Under the pieces are notes generated by a model. It ran no database searches, was not told where the DNA came from, and saw nothing but the letters and a program-made list of their open reading frames with translations. Both the position numbers and the translations under genes were made by a program. From the NCBI RefSeq assembly GCF_030407165.1, contig NZ_CP129111.1, positions 1,364,001-1,428,000 of the forward strand: a DNA stretch of 64,000 bases, read 5' to 3'. Shown piece after piece: positions 1 through 8,454 of the stretch. The stretch is from Fontisubflavum oceani (GTDB lineage Bacteria > Pseudomonadota > Alphaproteobacteria > Rhodobacterales > Rhodobacteraceae). The stretch's first letter is position 1. Each line of letters begins with the position of its first letter.

Positions 1-66
1 GCCAAGCTGCGCAAGAAAATGAAAAAGCTGCGGGAACAGACTGGCGCCGAGGCGGCAAAGCAGTAG
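1..66 (+). CDS. C-terminal end of an upstream protein, possibly DUF2062 family (partial)
   Basis: The window opens inside a reading frame in phase 1 that ends with TAG at 64-66. Only 21 residues are visible: a strongly basic Lys/Arg stretch followed by a short polar tail (TGAEAAKQ). It lies 24 bases upstream of pdxJ on the same strand. In Rhodobacteraceae a DUF2062 membrane protein commonly precedes pdxJ, and a basic tail would fit, but so little sequence is present that the family is inferred from position alone. Confidence 0.4.
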   Translation, partial: AKLRKKMKKLREQTGAEAAKQ

Positions 67-90
67 GTTGGACCCGAAAGGGGACGGCAG

Positions 91-834
91 ATGGCAGAGC
101 GACTCAGGCTAGGGGTAAATATCGACCATGTGGCGACGCTTCGGAATGCACGGGGCGGTGCGCTGCCCGATCCGGTGCGCGCGGCCATGGCGGCGCAAGG
201 GGCAGGGGCCGATGGCATCACCGCACATCTGCGCGAAGATCGCCGCCATATCCGCGACGAGGATATCGAGGCGATCCTGAAGGCCATTGAGATCCCGCTG
301 AATTTCGAGATGGCCGCCACCGATGAGATGCAAACCATTGCCCTTCGGCACCGTCCGCATGCGGCCTGTATCGTGCCCGAACGGCGCGAGGAGCGCACCA
401 CAGAGGGTGGGCTTGAAGTGGCCGGTGACCAGAACAAGCTGGCCGATTTCATCGGGCCGCTCTCGGAGGCTGGGTGCCGCGTGTCGCTGTTCATCGCGCC
501 CGACCCGGTGCAGATTGAGGCCGCGCATCGCATTGGTGCGCCCGTCATTGAGCTGCATACAGGGGCCTATTGCGATTTTGACGCAGAGGGTGATATCGCC
601 GAGCGGGATGCGGAGTTTGCCCGCCTGCGCGACGCCGCGATCCAAGCCGATGATCTCGGGCTTGAGGTCCATATGGGCCATGGGTTGAATTATACCAATG
701 TGACACCTGTCGCAGCTCTGCCCCAGGTGAAAGAGTTGAATATCGGCCATTTCCTGATTGGCGAGGCGGTCTTTGTCGGCCTGCCTGCTGCCCTTGCGGA
801 AATGCGGCGGTTGATGGATGAGGCGCGGGCATGA
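91..834 (+). CDS. pdxJ: Pyridoxine 5'-phosphate synthase PdxJ
   Basis: Condenses 3-amino-1-hydroxyacetone phosphate with 1-deoxy-D-xylulose 5-phosphate to pyridoxine 5'-phosphate, the last ring-forming step of the DXP-dependent vitamin B6 pathway in the cytoplasm. The 247-residue protein has the usual length and the family N-terminus (LGVNIDHVATLRNARG), the HLREDRRHI segment, EMAAT near residue 75 and the C-terminal GHGLNY and NIGHFLIGEA motifs of the TIM barrel phosphate site. It starts after an AAAGGGGA-type ribosome binding site. The stop overlaps the start of the next gene (ATGA at 831-834), suggesting translational coupling. Confidence 0.97.
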   Translation: MAERLRLGVNIDHVATLRNARGGALPDPVRAAMAAQGAGADGITAHLREDRRHIRDEDIEAILKAIEIPLNFEMAATDEMQTIALRHRPHAACIVPERREERTTEGGLEVAGDQNKLADFIGPLSEAGCRVSLFIAPDPVQIEAAHRIGAPVIELHTGAYCDFDAEGDIAERDAEFARLRDAAIQADDLGLEVHMGHGLNYTNVTPVAALPQVKELNIGHFLIGEAVFVGLPAALAEMRRLMDEARA

Positions 835-1448
835 GCGGGCTCGAACTGCTTATTGTTCTCGCCGCTTGGGGGATTGGCGCGGGCAGCCCCGGCCCTGCAA
901 CATTGACTATTGCGGGCACGGCGATGGATCGCGGGCGTCGCGACGGCATGCTGACCGGGTTGGGTGTTCTGGCCGGGTCGTCCTTCTGGGGGCTTGCCGC
1001 GATGTTTGGGATGAGCGCTCTGATGCTGAGCAATGGCTGGATCGTTGAGGTCTTGCGCTATCTGGGCGCGGGCTATCTCCTTTATCTGGCGCTGAAGTCT
1101 CTCCGCTCGGCGATCACGGCGGCGCCATTGATCGCAACTGGAGGCCGGACGGGCCTGCCGCCTTTTCTCAAGGGGCTTTTCGTGCACCTGACCAATCCGA
1201 AGCCGATTTTTGGATGGGGTGCTGTGTTTGCGGTTCTCGTGCCACCCGGGTCAGACTTCACCGCGTTGATCACAATCTACCTCTCGCTGGTGAGCGTCTC
1301 AGGCGTGATTTTCGTCGGGTATGGCGCACTCTTCGCCGCTGGCGGCGTGATGCGGGTCTATCAGCGGATGAAGCGCGGCTTCGAGTTGGTCTTTGCGGCG
1401 TTGTTTGGGGCGGCGGCGTTGAAGATTCTGACGACGCGGCTGACCTGA
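831..1448 (+). CDS. LysE family amino-acid/threonine exporter, first of a tandem pair
   Basis: A 205-residue polytopic inner-membrane protein of the LysE/RhtB superfamily. The hallmark SPGPATL motif is near residue 20, after the first hydrophobic segment, followed by about five further membrane helices and the conserved LTNPKPIFGW segment near residue 120. Such proteins export amino acids or small polar metabolites; the substrate cannot be told from sequence. It overlaps pdxJ by four bases and is followed 18 bases on by a second, divergent LysE-type gene. The pair lies inside the otherwise conserved pdxJ-acpS-lepB run. Confidence 0.9.
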   Translation: MSGLELLIVLAAWGIGAGSPGPATLTIAGTAMDRGRRDGMLTGLGVLAGSSFWGLAAMFGMSALMLSNGWIVEVLRYLGAGYLLYLALKSLRSAITAAPLIATGGRTGLPPFLKGLFVHLTNPKPIFGWGAVFAVLVPPGSDFTALITIYLSLVSVSGVIFVGYGALFAAGGVMRVYQRMKRGFELVFAALFGAAALKILTTRLT

Positions 1449-1469
1449 CGGCGGCGTTGCGGAGGCATG

Positions 1470-2105
1470 ATGACCGATCCCACATTGCTTGCGGCAATAA
1501 CCAGCGTGGCCACTTTTGTTTTTGCGGCGGGCTCGCCCGGCCCGGCAACCCTGGCGGTGTCAGCAACAGCAATGGCAGGCGGGCGCGCGCGCGGCATGGC
1601 CTTGGCGGCTGGATTGACCTTCGGGCTGGCCTTTTGGGGCGGTGTTGTGGCTTTGGGCTTTGGCGCATTGGTCGCCGAAAGCGCAGCCATTCTGACGGTT
1701 TTGAAACTGATCGGTGCGGGCTATCTCCTCTATCTTGCTATCGGATCGGGCCGAGCCGCCCTCCGCCCGGCCAAGCAAGAGAGTTTGGCCCCGCTTGAGG
1801 AGCCTGCGGGTCGTCTCATGCGGCGTGGCCTGTTCCTTAATCTGAGCAATCCGAAAGCGGTCCTGGCCTGGGTCGCCGCGCTTGCATTAGGTACTGAGGC
1901 AGCATCGACCAGCGTGGTTTCAGTTCTCATCGTTGTGATCTGCGCTATGCTCGGCGGCGTCATTTACATCGGCTATGCCACGCTCTTTTCACTTGCTCCG
2001 GTCATGGCTTGGTACCAACGGTTCCGCCGCTGGATCGAAGGGGTGTTCGCGGCTCTCTTCGCTGGTGCGGCCCTGCGGCTCTTGGTTTGGCGGGGGGCGG
2101 AATGA
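1470..2105 (+). CDS. LysE family exporter, second of a tandem pair
   Basis: A 211-residue membrane protein with the same layout as its neighbour: GSPGPATLAV near residue 25, several hydrophobic helices and LNLSNPKAVLAW near residue 125. The two are clearly paralogous but well diverged, so the duplication is not recent. Two ATG codons are adjacent at 1467 and 1470; GGAGG at 1461-1465 leaves only one base before the first but four before the second, so 1470 is preferred. The stop overlaps the acpS start (ATGA at 2102-2105). Substrate unknown. Confidence 0.9.
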   Translation: MTDPTLLAAITSVATFVFAAGSPGPATLAVSATAMAGGRARGMALAAGLTFGLAFWGGVVALGFGALVAESAAILTVLKLIGAGYLLYLAIGSGRAALRPAKQESLAPLEEPAGRLMRRGLFLNLSNPKAVLAWVAALALGTEAASTSVVSVLIVVICAMLGGVIYIGYATLFSLAPVMAWYQRFRRWIEGVFAALFAGAALRLLVWRGAE

Positions 2106-2551
2106 TCCTTGGTATCGGCACGGACCTAGCAAATATCGAGCGGATTCAGGGCACGCTCGATCGGTTCGGCGATCGGTTCCGAAACCGGGTTTTTACCGAG
2201 ATCGAACAGAAACGTGCCGAGCGGATGCCGGATCCGGCTGCTGTCTATGCCAAACGATGGGCGGCGAAGGAGGCGTGTTCCAAGGCGCTTGGCACTGGGT
2301 TGCGCATGGGGATTGCCTGGAAAGACATGGCGGTCACCAATTTGCGGACCGGTCAGCCGGTGATGCATGTCACGGGCTGGGCCAAGGAGCGGCTGGATCA
2401 GATGACGCCCGAGGGTCATGAGGCCATCCTCCATGTGACGCTTACCGATGATCACCCTTGGGCGCAGGCCTTTGTGGTGATCGAGGCTGTGCCCGAGGGG
2501 CAGGTGCCCACCCACCCGCCGATGCCCCGGCCCAGGCGTCCGCTTGCTTGA
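2102..2551 (+). CDS. acpS: Holo-[acyl-carrier-protein] synthase AcpS
   Basis: Transfers the 4'-phosphopantetheine arm from coenzyme A to apo-acyl carrier protein, activating fatty acid synthesis. The 149-residue protein begins MILGIGTDL, with the metal-binding Asp at residue 8, and carries the RWAAKEACSKALG motif with its magnesium-binding Glu near residue 57. This start is chosen because the family begins exactly at MILGIGTD; the frame is open further upstream but that part overlaps the LysE gene. A Pro-rich tail extends past the usual end. The position just before lepB-rnc-era is the standard alphaproteobacterial order. Confidence 0.95.
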   Translation: MILGIGTDLANIERIQGTLDRFGDRFRNRVFTEIEQKRAERMPDPAAVYAKRWAAKEACSKALGTGLRMGIAWKDMAVTNLRTGQPVMHVTGWAKERLDQMTPEGHEAILHVTLTDDHPWAQAFVVIEAVPEGQVPTHPPMPRPRRPLA

Positions 2552-2615
2552 CACCGGCCAGGGCAACGCTCATGACACGCGGGACCAAGGAACGGCCCTA
2601 AACGAGGCAGGATAA

Positions 2616-3401
2616 ATGGCGGCAGAGGCAAAGAAAGATGGCATCTGGGAAACGGTGAAGACCGTGGTCTATGCCCTGTTGATCGCGGGCGTCTTCCGTA
2701 CGCTGTTCTTCCAACCGTTCTGGATTCCGTCCGGTTCGATGAAAGACACGCTTCTGATCGGCGATTTCCTGTTCGTCAATAAAATGGCCTATGGCTATTC
2801 GCAGCATTCCTGCCCGTTCTCCATGTGCCCGTTTGAGGGGCGGATCTTCGGGTCTGAGCCGGAGCGGGGCGACGTGGTTGTTTTCCGCCATCCGGTCAAC
2901 GGCAGCGATTTCATCAAGCGCGTCATCGGGCTGCCGGGCGACACGGTGCAGATGCGCAATGGCGTGCTGTATGTGAATGGCGAGGTGGCGCGGCTCGAGC
3001 CGGAAGACCCGTTTTCCGAACTGTTTGAGCAGCAGGGCCCGATTGGCCATGTGCCGCGCTGTTCCAATGCGCCGGTCGGGCAAGGCGGTGAATGTTTGAA
3101 AGAGCGCTTCACCGAGGCGCTGCCAAGCGGTCCGACCCATTCGGTGCTCAATATCGAGGACGGGACGCGCGGCGACGACACGCCGCTTTTCACCGTTCCC
3201 GAAGGGCATTTCTTCGCCATGGGCGACAACCGTGACAACAGCCTCGACAGTCGTTTCCCGCAATCGGTGGGCGGGGTCGGCATGGTGCCGATGGAAAATC
3301 TGATCGGTCGGGCGGATCGGGTGATGTTCTCGTCGGCCGGGCGGCGGATGGTCTATTTCTGGACCTGGCGCTCGGACAGATTCTTCCGGGCGATCGAGTG
3401 A
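2616..3401 (+). CDS. lepB: Signal peptidase I LepB
   Basis: Inner-membrane serine protease that cleaves signal peptides from exported preproteins. One hydrophobic segment spans about residues 17-35, followed by the catalytic serine in PSGSM (Ser41) and the general-base lysine in DFIKRVIGLPGD (Lys101). The C-terminal box MGDNRDNSLDSR is near residue 207. The length of 261 residues is typical for Rhodobacteraceae. A cysteine-containing insert (SCPFSMCPFEG, around residues 65-75) between the catalytic residues is a lineage feature. The stop overlaps the GTG start of rnc by four bases. Confidence 0.97.
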   Translation: MAAEAKKDGIWETVKTVVYALLIAGVFRTLFFQPFWIPSGSMKDTLLIGDFLFVNKMAYGYSQHSCPFSMCPFEGRIFGSEPERGDVVVFRHPVNGSDFIKRVIGLPGDTVQMRNGVLYVNGEVARLEPEDPFSELFEQQGPIGHVPRCSNAPVGQGGECLKERFTEALPSGPTHSVLNIEDGTRGDDTPLFTVPEGHFFAMGDNRDNSLDSRFPQSVGGVGMVPMENLIGRADRVMFSSAGRRMVYFWTWRSDRFFRAIE

Positions 3402-4081
3402 AACTGTCGAAGGATCTCAGCGCGTTTTGCGACCGTTTGGGGCATGTGTTTGACGACCCCGCGCTCTTGATCCGCGCGCTGACCCATTCGTCGCTCTCGA
3501 CCGAGACACGGCCCGACAATCAGCGTTTGGAGTTCCTGGGTGATCGGGTTTTGGGTCTGGTGATGGCCGAGGCGGTTCTTGCGCAGGACCCGACAGCGCC
3601 CGAGGGGACCTTGGCCCCACGGTTCAACGCCTTGGTGCGCAAGGAAACCTGCGCCGATGTCGCCCGCGAGATCGATCTTGGCGCAGTTTTAAAGCTTGGC
3701 AAATCCGAGCAGATGACCGGCGGTCGGCGCAAAAACGCGCTTCTGGGTGACGCGATGGAAGCGGTGATTGCGGCGGTCTATGAAGACGCCGGTTTCGATG
3801 CGGCGCGTGCCCTGGTTCTGCGCCTGTGGGGCGATCGGGTGGCCGAAGTTGATGCGGATGCGCGGGACGCGAAGACGGCTTTGCAAGAATGGGCGCAAGC
3901 CCGGGGGCAAACACCGCCGAGCTATGTCGAGATTGGTCGAAGCGGCCCGGATCACGCTCCGGTGTTCACCATCGAGGCGCGGTTGCAATCGGGCGAAAGC
4001 GCCCGGGCCGAGGCGCGTGCCAAACGTCAGGCCGAGCAGGCGGCGGCTGCGGCCCTGATGAGCCGTATGGGCGCGTCGTGA
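3398..4081 (+). CDS. rnc: Ribonuclease III
   Basis: Double-strand-specific endoribonuclease that processes rRNA precursors and structured mRNAs. The N-terminal catalytic domain shows the signature NQRLEFLGDRVLGLV around residues 39-53 and GDAMEAVIAAVYED around 112-125, which supply the acidic metal ligands. A double-stranded RNA binding domain fills the C-terminus from about residue 155 (DAKTALQEWAQ to the Ala-rich KRQAEQAAAAAL helix). The start is GTG, overlapping the lepB stop. The 227-residue length is normal. The rnc-era pairing is conserved widely. Confidence 0.97.
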   Translation: MKLSKDLSAFCDRLGHVFDDPALLIRALTHSSLSTETRPDNQRLEFLGDRVLGLVMAEAVLAQDPTAPEGTLAPRFNALVRKETCADVAREIDLGAVLKLGKSEQMTGGRRKNALLGDAMEAVIAAVYEDAGFDAARALVLRLWGDRVAEVDADARDAKTALQEWAQARGQTPPSYVEIGRSGPDHAPVFTIEARLQSGESARAEARAKRQAEQAAAAALMSRMGAS

Positions 4082-4136
4082 GGGTCGCGTCCGGGGGCCG
4101 CGCCGAACCCCGACCGCGTAGATTGAGGAAAGATAC

Positions 4137-5042
4137 ATGACCAAACGCGCCGGATTTGTTGCTTTGATTGGTGAACCCAATGCGGGCAAGTCGACGTTGC
4201 TGAACCGGATGGTTGGGGCAAAGGTCTCGATCGTGACCCATAAGGTTCAGACCACGCGCGCGCGCATCCGCGGTGTGGCGATGGCAGGCGAGAGCCAGAT
4301 TGTCTTTGTCGATACGCCCGGCCTGTTCCGCCCGCGCAGACGACTGGACCGTGCCATGGTGGCCGCGGCCTGGTCGGGCGCCGCAGATGCGGATGTGGTC
4401 GTGCTTCTGATCGAGGCGCATCGCGGGCTAACCGACGGTGTCCAGGCTATTCTCGATGGCTTGTCCGAGCGGGCCGAGGGCCGCCGGGTGGCGCTGGCGA
4501 TCAACAAGATTGATCGGGTGAAGGCAGAAGTGCTTCTGGCGTTGACCGAGAAAATGAATGCGGCCTTCGCGTTTGAGAAGACCTTTTTGATTTCCGCCGA
4601 GAAGGGTCACGGCGTTGAGGACTTGCGCGAGTGGCTGGCCGAGGTGGTACCCGAGGGCCCGTGGCTTTATCCCGAGGATCAAATTGCCGATCTGCCGATG
4701 CGGATGATTGCAGCTGAGATGACGCGGGAGAAGCTGACCCTGCGCTTGCATCAGGAACTGCCCTATCAACTCACCGTGGAGACCGAGAGCTGGGAGGAGC
4801 GCAAAGACGGCTCCGCCCGGATTGAGCAGATCATCTATGTCGCGCGCGATGGTCATAAGGGCATTGTGCTGGGCAACAAGGGCGAGACGATCAAGAGTGT
4901 CAGCAAGGCCGCGCGGGAGGAGTTGGAAGAGTTCCTAGGCCGCCGTGTGCATCTGTTTTTGCAAGTGAAGGTTCGGCCCAATTGGCTGGACGAGGCCGAG
5001 CGCTATTCTGAGATGGGCCTGGATTTCAAGGACGGCGCATGA
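4137..5042 (+). CDS. era: GTPase Era
   Basis: Essential GTPase that binds the 3' end of 16S rRNA and helps assemble the 30S subunit. GTPase motifs are in order: GEPNAGKST (G1), TTRARIRG (G2), DTPG (G3) and NKID (G4). A KH RNA-binding domain follows, with the GxxG-type loop in VLGNKGETIKS and the RRVHLFLQVKVRPNW end. The 301-residue length is standard. A purine-rich site (GAGGAAAG) precedes the ATG. The stop overlaps the next start (ATGA at 5039-5042). Confidence 0.97.
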   Translation: MTKRAGFVALIGEPNAGKSTLLNRMVGAKVSIVTHKVQTTRARIRGVAMAGESQIVFVDTPGLFRPRRRLDRAMVAAAWSGAADADVVVLLIEAHRGLTDGVQAILDGLSERAEGRRVALAINKIDRVKAEVLLALTEKMNAAFAFEKTFLISAEKGHGVEDLREWLAEVVPEGPWLYPEDQIADLPMRMIAAEMTREKLTLRLHQELPYQLTVETESWEERKDGSARIEQIIYVARDGHKGIVLGNKGETIKSVSKAAREELEEFLGRRVHLFLQVKVRPNWLDEAERYSEMGLDFKDGA

Positions 5043-5371
5043 CCCCCCGGCTAACGGCGGAGTTCTGGGTACAGGCCTATCTGGCCCGGCTCAGACTGGC
5101 CGACATCCCCGCTTTTGTGACCACCAAGGGCGATCTGACCGCGGGTGCCGTTTTGGTGAAGCTAAACCCGCTCAACGGCCAGGCGTGGGCCTTTCAACGT
5201 AGCTTCGATCTGATGACCGGCGAACGTGCCTGGGTCACGCTGGCCGAGGGTGCGGAGGCGGATGTCGACGCCGCGATTGAGCGGCAGAAGAGCTTCGACC
5301 CTGATCTTTGGGTGATCGAGGTCGAAGATCGCGCCGGGCGGCATCTGCTCGAAGAAGAGGGCCTGGCCTAG
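5039..5371 (+). CDS. DUF1491 family protein
   Basis: A 110-residue cytoplasmic protein without signal peptide or membrane segment. It matches DUF1491, a small alphaproteobacterial family typically encoded directly after era, by its start (TAEFWVQAYLARLRLADIPAFV), the central GAVLVKLNPLNG strand region and the DLWVIEVEDRAGRHLL end. Function is unknown. It is translationally coupled to era by a four-base overlap, so a role linked to ribosome assembly or RNA metabolism is possible but purely inferential. It converges with, and overlaps by four bases, the minus-strand membrane gene downstream. Confidence 0.88.
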   Translation: MTPRLTAEFWVQAYLARLRLADIPAFVTTKGDLTAGAVLVKLNPLNGQAWAFQRSFDLMTGERAWVTLAEGAEADVDAAIERQKSFDPDLWVIEVEDRAGRHLLEEEGLA

Positions 5372-5997
5372 CGCCGCGTTGCCTTTGCGATCCCGATCAT
5401 CACGGCGCCCGTGGCTAGGATCGCCAGCAGGAGGCCAAACAGATTGAGCGCAACTTGCCCAAAGCCCAACTCGATCGGATTGAGGAAGGGGTATGGGTAC
5501 ATCCCGTCCAACGCCCCGCGGATCAGGACATAGACCGTATAAATCGCGGGCCAGATCGCGAAGGCCGGAAGGTTGCGCAGCGACAAGGTGGATTTGGGCG
5601 CATAGGCCAGCCACCAAACACCCAGCCCCAAAGGTACGGCGCTATGCAACGCCTGATCGGTCCAGAAATGCAGACCTTGCGGGTTCCAGAGATGGGCCAA
5701 AAGCAAGTGATAGACCGCGCCGACCAAAACCACTGACGCGGTCAGCGCAGCCAGCCAAACGGGGCGAACCGGTCCGCGTCCCAGGGTGAGACTGCCAAGG
5801 GTAAGGACGACCAAAGCATTGGTCAGGTTGGTGAAATACCTTGGCATCTCCCACAACGTTGCGGCGAGAGAGGTGTCGCTAAGTTCCATCAAAACCGGTG
5901 TCTGCAAGATCAAAGCGGCCAAAGCCACCAGTGCGATCAGGGCGGCGCATCCTCGGGCTAGTCTGCTGGTGTGGATTGGGTGCGCGTAAAGTGCCAC
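5368..5997 (-). CDS. Pr6Pr family integral membrane protein
   Basis: About 209 residues with six hydrophobic segments. The first follows a short basic N-terminus; the second region reads MPRYFTNLTNALVVLTL, and later helices include WLAYAPKS and a MYPYPFLNPI loop. These fit the Pr6Pr (six-transmembrane, FAR-17a/AIG1-like) bacterial membrane protein family of unknown function. The start is uncertain: no in-frame ATG lies near the N-terminus, so the GTG at 5997 is proposed; it has no clear ribosome binding site. The gene lies between two plus-strand genes and its 5' end faces recO head to head. Confidence 0.75.
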   Translation of the reverse strand: MALYAHPIHTSRLARGCAALIALVALAALILQTPVLMELSDTSLAATLWEMPRYFTNLTNALVVLTLGSLTLGRGPVRPVWLAALTASVVLVGAVYHLLLAHLWNPQGLHFWTDQALHSAVPLGLGVWWLAYAPKSTLSLRNLPAFAIWPAIYTVYVLIRGALDGMYPYPFLNPIELGFGQVALNLFGLLLAILATGAVMIGIAKATRR

Positions 5998-6045
5998 GGC
6001 GGCGCGGTGATGGACAACCGCCGCGCCGCGTGGAAGATGATCCGC

Positions 6046-6774
6046 ATGGAATGGCGTGACCAAGGTGTTTTGTTGGCGGTCCGGCCGCATGGCGAAAATG
6101 CCGCGATCATCGAGATGTTTACGCCCGAGCGCGGGCGCTATGCGGGCGTGGTGCGCGGCGGGGCGTCGCGCCGGATGACGCCGATCCTGCAACCGGGCAC
6201 GCAGCTCGATGTGACTTGGCGGGCGCGGCTTGAGGCGCATCTGGGGGCCTTTACGGTCGAACCGTTGAAAACCCGCGCCGCTGAGGCGCTGGCGGATCGG
6301 GTGGCGCTGGCTGGCCTTGCGTCGGTTTGTGCGCTTTTGTCTTTCACCTTGCCCGAACGCGCGCCGCATCCGGCGCTTTATGCCCGGTCTATCGCGTTGC
6401 TTGATGGGTTGGGCGCCGAGAACTGGGCGCAGGCCTATCTTGGTTGGGAAATGGCGCTGTTGGAGGAGATGGGGTTTGCTCTCGATCTGTCCTCTTGCGC
6501 TGTCACGGGGACCCGGGATGGTTTGGCGTATGTCTCGCCCCGAACCGGTCGCGCGGTGAGTGCGGCGGGGGCGGGGGATTGGGTGGATCGGCTATTGCCT
6601 CTGCCCGCATGCCTCTTGCAATCAGGCCCGGCTAGCCGGGAAGAGATTGACCAAGGTCTGCGCCTCACTGGGCATTTCTTGGAACATCATTTGGCCCCGG
6701 CGCTTGGTGACAAACCCATGCCTGCCGCGCGGCAACGCTTGGTTGACCTGATCGCACGTCACTCCAACGTTTGA
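6046..6774 (+). CDS. recO: DNA repair protein RecO
   Basis: Recombination mediator of the RecFOR pathway that anneals DNA and loads RecA on SSB-coated strands. The 242-residue protein starts MEWRDQGVLLAVRPHGE, with an N-terminal OB fold (residues 1-80, including GRYAGVVRGGASRR) and a helical C-terminal domain containing LGWEMALLEEMGF near residue 135. The ATG at 6046 is preferred over upstream candidates because it matches the family N-terminus and is preceded by GGAAG at a good distance. The 3' end overlaps the converging META-domain gene by 16 bases. Confidence 0.95.
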   Translation: MEWRDQGVLLAVRPHGENAAIIEMFTPERGRYAGVVRGGASRRMTPILQPGTQLDVTWRARLEAHLGAFTVEPLKTRAAEALADRVALAGLASVCALLSFTLPERAPHPALYARSIALLDGLGAENWAQAYLGWEMALLEEMGFALDLSSCAVTGTRDGLAYVSPRTGRAVSAAGAGDWVDRLLPLPACLLQSGPASREEIDQGLRLTGHFLEHHLAPALGDKPMPAARQRLVDLIARHSNV

Positions 6775-7151
6775 CGGGCAAAGACCAGCTCTTCCCCCGA
6801 CTCGTTGGATAGGATGAGGACATCCCCCGCGACCTCCGCCAAGCTCATGGATTGCAACAGAGACAGATAGCGATGTTCGGCATCCAATGCGGCGCAGGCC
6901 CTGCGGGTCACTGCCAGAGGGCCGGTCTCAAACCAGGGATAAGGGACGCTTTGGGGGCCGCTATAGCGGTTGCAGGGCGCTTGGCCGGAAATCTGACCCT
7001 GCTCGGTCAAATCTAAGGTCACGCCCTCCGGCGCGGGGTCACCGGCCATCTCGGTCAGACGCCAGATACCCCCCGCATAACCAGAGACGGTTTCGTCTTG
7101 GCAGGCCGCCAGAAGGAGGGATAGCCCGATGAGGGGGGCGAGGCGGATCAT
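6759..7151 (-). CDS. META domain-containing lipoprotein
   Basis: A 130-residue predicted lipoprotein. The signal peptide is short and hydrophobic and ends in a lipobox, LLLAAC, with the lipidated cysteine at residue 17. The mature part resembles the META/HslJ domain: GIWRLTEMAG, then GQAPCNRYSG and a late TRRAC segment, all typical of this fold. Members are envelope proteins linked in some species to stress resistance or heat shock, but the role here is unknown. The frame is open upstream to 7220; the ATG at 7151 is chosen because it starts the signal peptide. Confidence 0.85.
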   Translation of the reverse strand: MIRLAPLIGLSLLLAACQDETVSGYAGGIWRLTEMAGDPAPEGVTLDLTEQGQISGQAPCNRYSGPQSVPYPWFETGPLAVTRRACAALDAEHRYLSLLQSMSLAEVAGDVLILSNESGEELVFARQTLE

Positions 7152-7223
7152 CGGGGCAGATTGGAGCAGATCCCCCCGATCTTCAAGAAACGGGTTGGCG
7201 GCGGAATTTCCAGCCGGCAAGAT

Positions 7224-7251
7224 TTATCCGGAATTATCCTTCTTGGGATAA
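7224..7251. repeat. Clustered TTATCC/GGATAA motifs downstream of the ATPase gene
   Basis: TTATCC occurs at 7224-7229 and 7234-7239, and its inverse GGATAA at 7246-7251, all within 28 bases and just past the 3' end of the ATPase gene. The same hexamer and its inverse recur at the other end of that gene (8376-8431). Whether these are terminal repeats, binding sites or coincidence in a small AT-richer patch cannot be settled from one copy. Confidence 0.5.
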
Positions 7252-7258
7252 ATAGCGA

Positions 7259-8376
7259 TCATGTAAAATCTCGGTCGGGCCGTGCCAAAACCCAAGCTTT
7301 GAGAAGCGGATCGCTCAGATGCCAATGCCCTTGCCAATTGTCGATGAGATGGCGCTGGGCCAAGGCTTTTTGCGCCTTTTGGCGTTGCGAAGTCGTGAAG
7401 CTCGCGCCGGTTAACGCCTTCAGAAAGTCATGGCCCCGCTGCCCGGTCGGCTGCGGTACGTCCTCGGCCAGCAGTCTCAGCATCGCGCGTTGGATCGGGC
7501 TGAGGTCGAGCCAGGTCCGATCATACCCGCCGGTTTCCGCCATTTGCTGTGTCACCTGCGCGCGGGCGGCGGCATCATCGAACCCATTCAGGGGGAGGGC
7601 GTTCAGCCAGATTTGGAACATCAACGGGTTGCGGTCGAAATCCTCAAAGGCGGCCTGCGCGGTCTCCGCCGCGACCCGCCCGCGATAGGTTTCGTGAAAC
7701 GCTTTGAGTTGCTGCGTGACAAAGGCATCCGGCAAGGGCGGCAAAGTGATCTCAGTCGCGAAGTTGAAAAATGGCGCGTCGCGTTGCGAGAAGACTCGTT
7801 TCAGCCCCGATTGCGACGAGCCGGTAAACACGACCGATAGCCCGGTTTTGCGTTTGTCGAGCGCGGTGCGGAGCGCGGCCATGATCGCATTGGCTTCCGG
7901 CGCGTGCAGGATCTCCTGAAATTCATCAAACAGCAGGATCGTCGGGTGTTTCTGGTTGCTCAGTTTCTCGCAATACTGATCCAGCAGCAGAAGATGATCC
8001 TCAGGCGCTTTACCTTTCAGATCGCTGAGGTCGATCTCGATCTCCCCCGGCGGCTGGGGTCGCGGAGGCGCAGTTTCGGAGAGAGGGCCAATGTGCCTCG
8101 GGCCAGCCTTGTGGTGATTGGGTCGGCGCGGATCGCTTGATCCAATTCGTAAAGCAGGATCGCCAGTGGCGAGGTCGGCATCTGCCAGAAGGAGGCATAG
8201 GCGACTTTGTGGCCGTACATCTCGGCCCGTGGCGCGAGATCATATTGCAGGAACTGGGTTTTGCCGATCCTGCGGGGTCCGAAGAGTGAGATCGCCTGCA
8301 CCGGGCCGCTGACCAGCATGGTGAAGACCGTGTCGAGGAAATCGGTGCGGGTGTAGTGCCAATGCGATTTGGTCAT
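7259..8376 (-). pseudogene. AAA-type ATP-binding protein, frameshifted
   Basis: The two halves of one ATPase lie in different frames. The 5' part (8376 to about 8056) has a Walker A motif GPRRIGKT near residue 35. The 3' part has Walker B ILLFDEFQEI, a VFTGSSQSG sensor-1-like strand and a helical, winged-helix-like C-terminus. This is the layout of single-gene P-loop ATPases of the archaeal-ATPase/AAA_14 type. One base is missing, most likely in the GGGG run at 8056-8059; adding one restores 372 residues continuously (RDPQPPGEIEIDL). It may be a true pseudogene, but the same defect occurs in essential genes nearby, so a sequence error is equally possible. TTATCC/GGATAA motifs flank both ends. 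Confidence 0.8.
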
Positions 8377-8431
8377 TATCCAAGACTATCACAGATCGGA
8401 TAGTTATCCAAATGTGGATAGTCCTGGATAA
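8376..8431. repeat. Inverted repeat cluster upstream of the ATPase gene
   Basis: TTATCCAAGACTATC (8376-8390) and GATAGTCCTGGATAA (8417-8431) form a 15-base inverted repeat with one mismatch. Between them lies a second imperfect palindrome, GGATAGTTATCC (8398-8409). The left arm begins at the first base of the ATPase start codon, so the array occupies the promoter/operator position of that gene. It could be an autoregulatory operator or an end repeat, since related motifs lie beyond the other end of the gene. Confidence 0.6.
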
Positions 8432-8454
8432 CGCAGACCCGCTGGGACGGGGAA

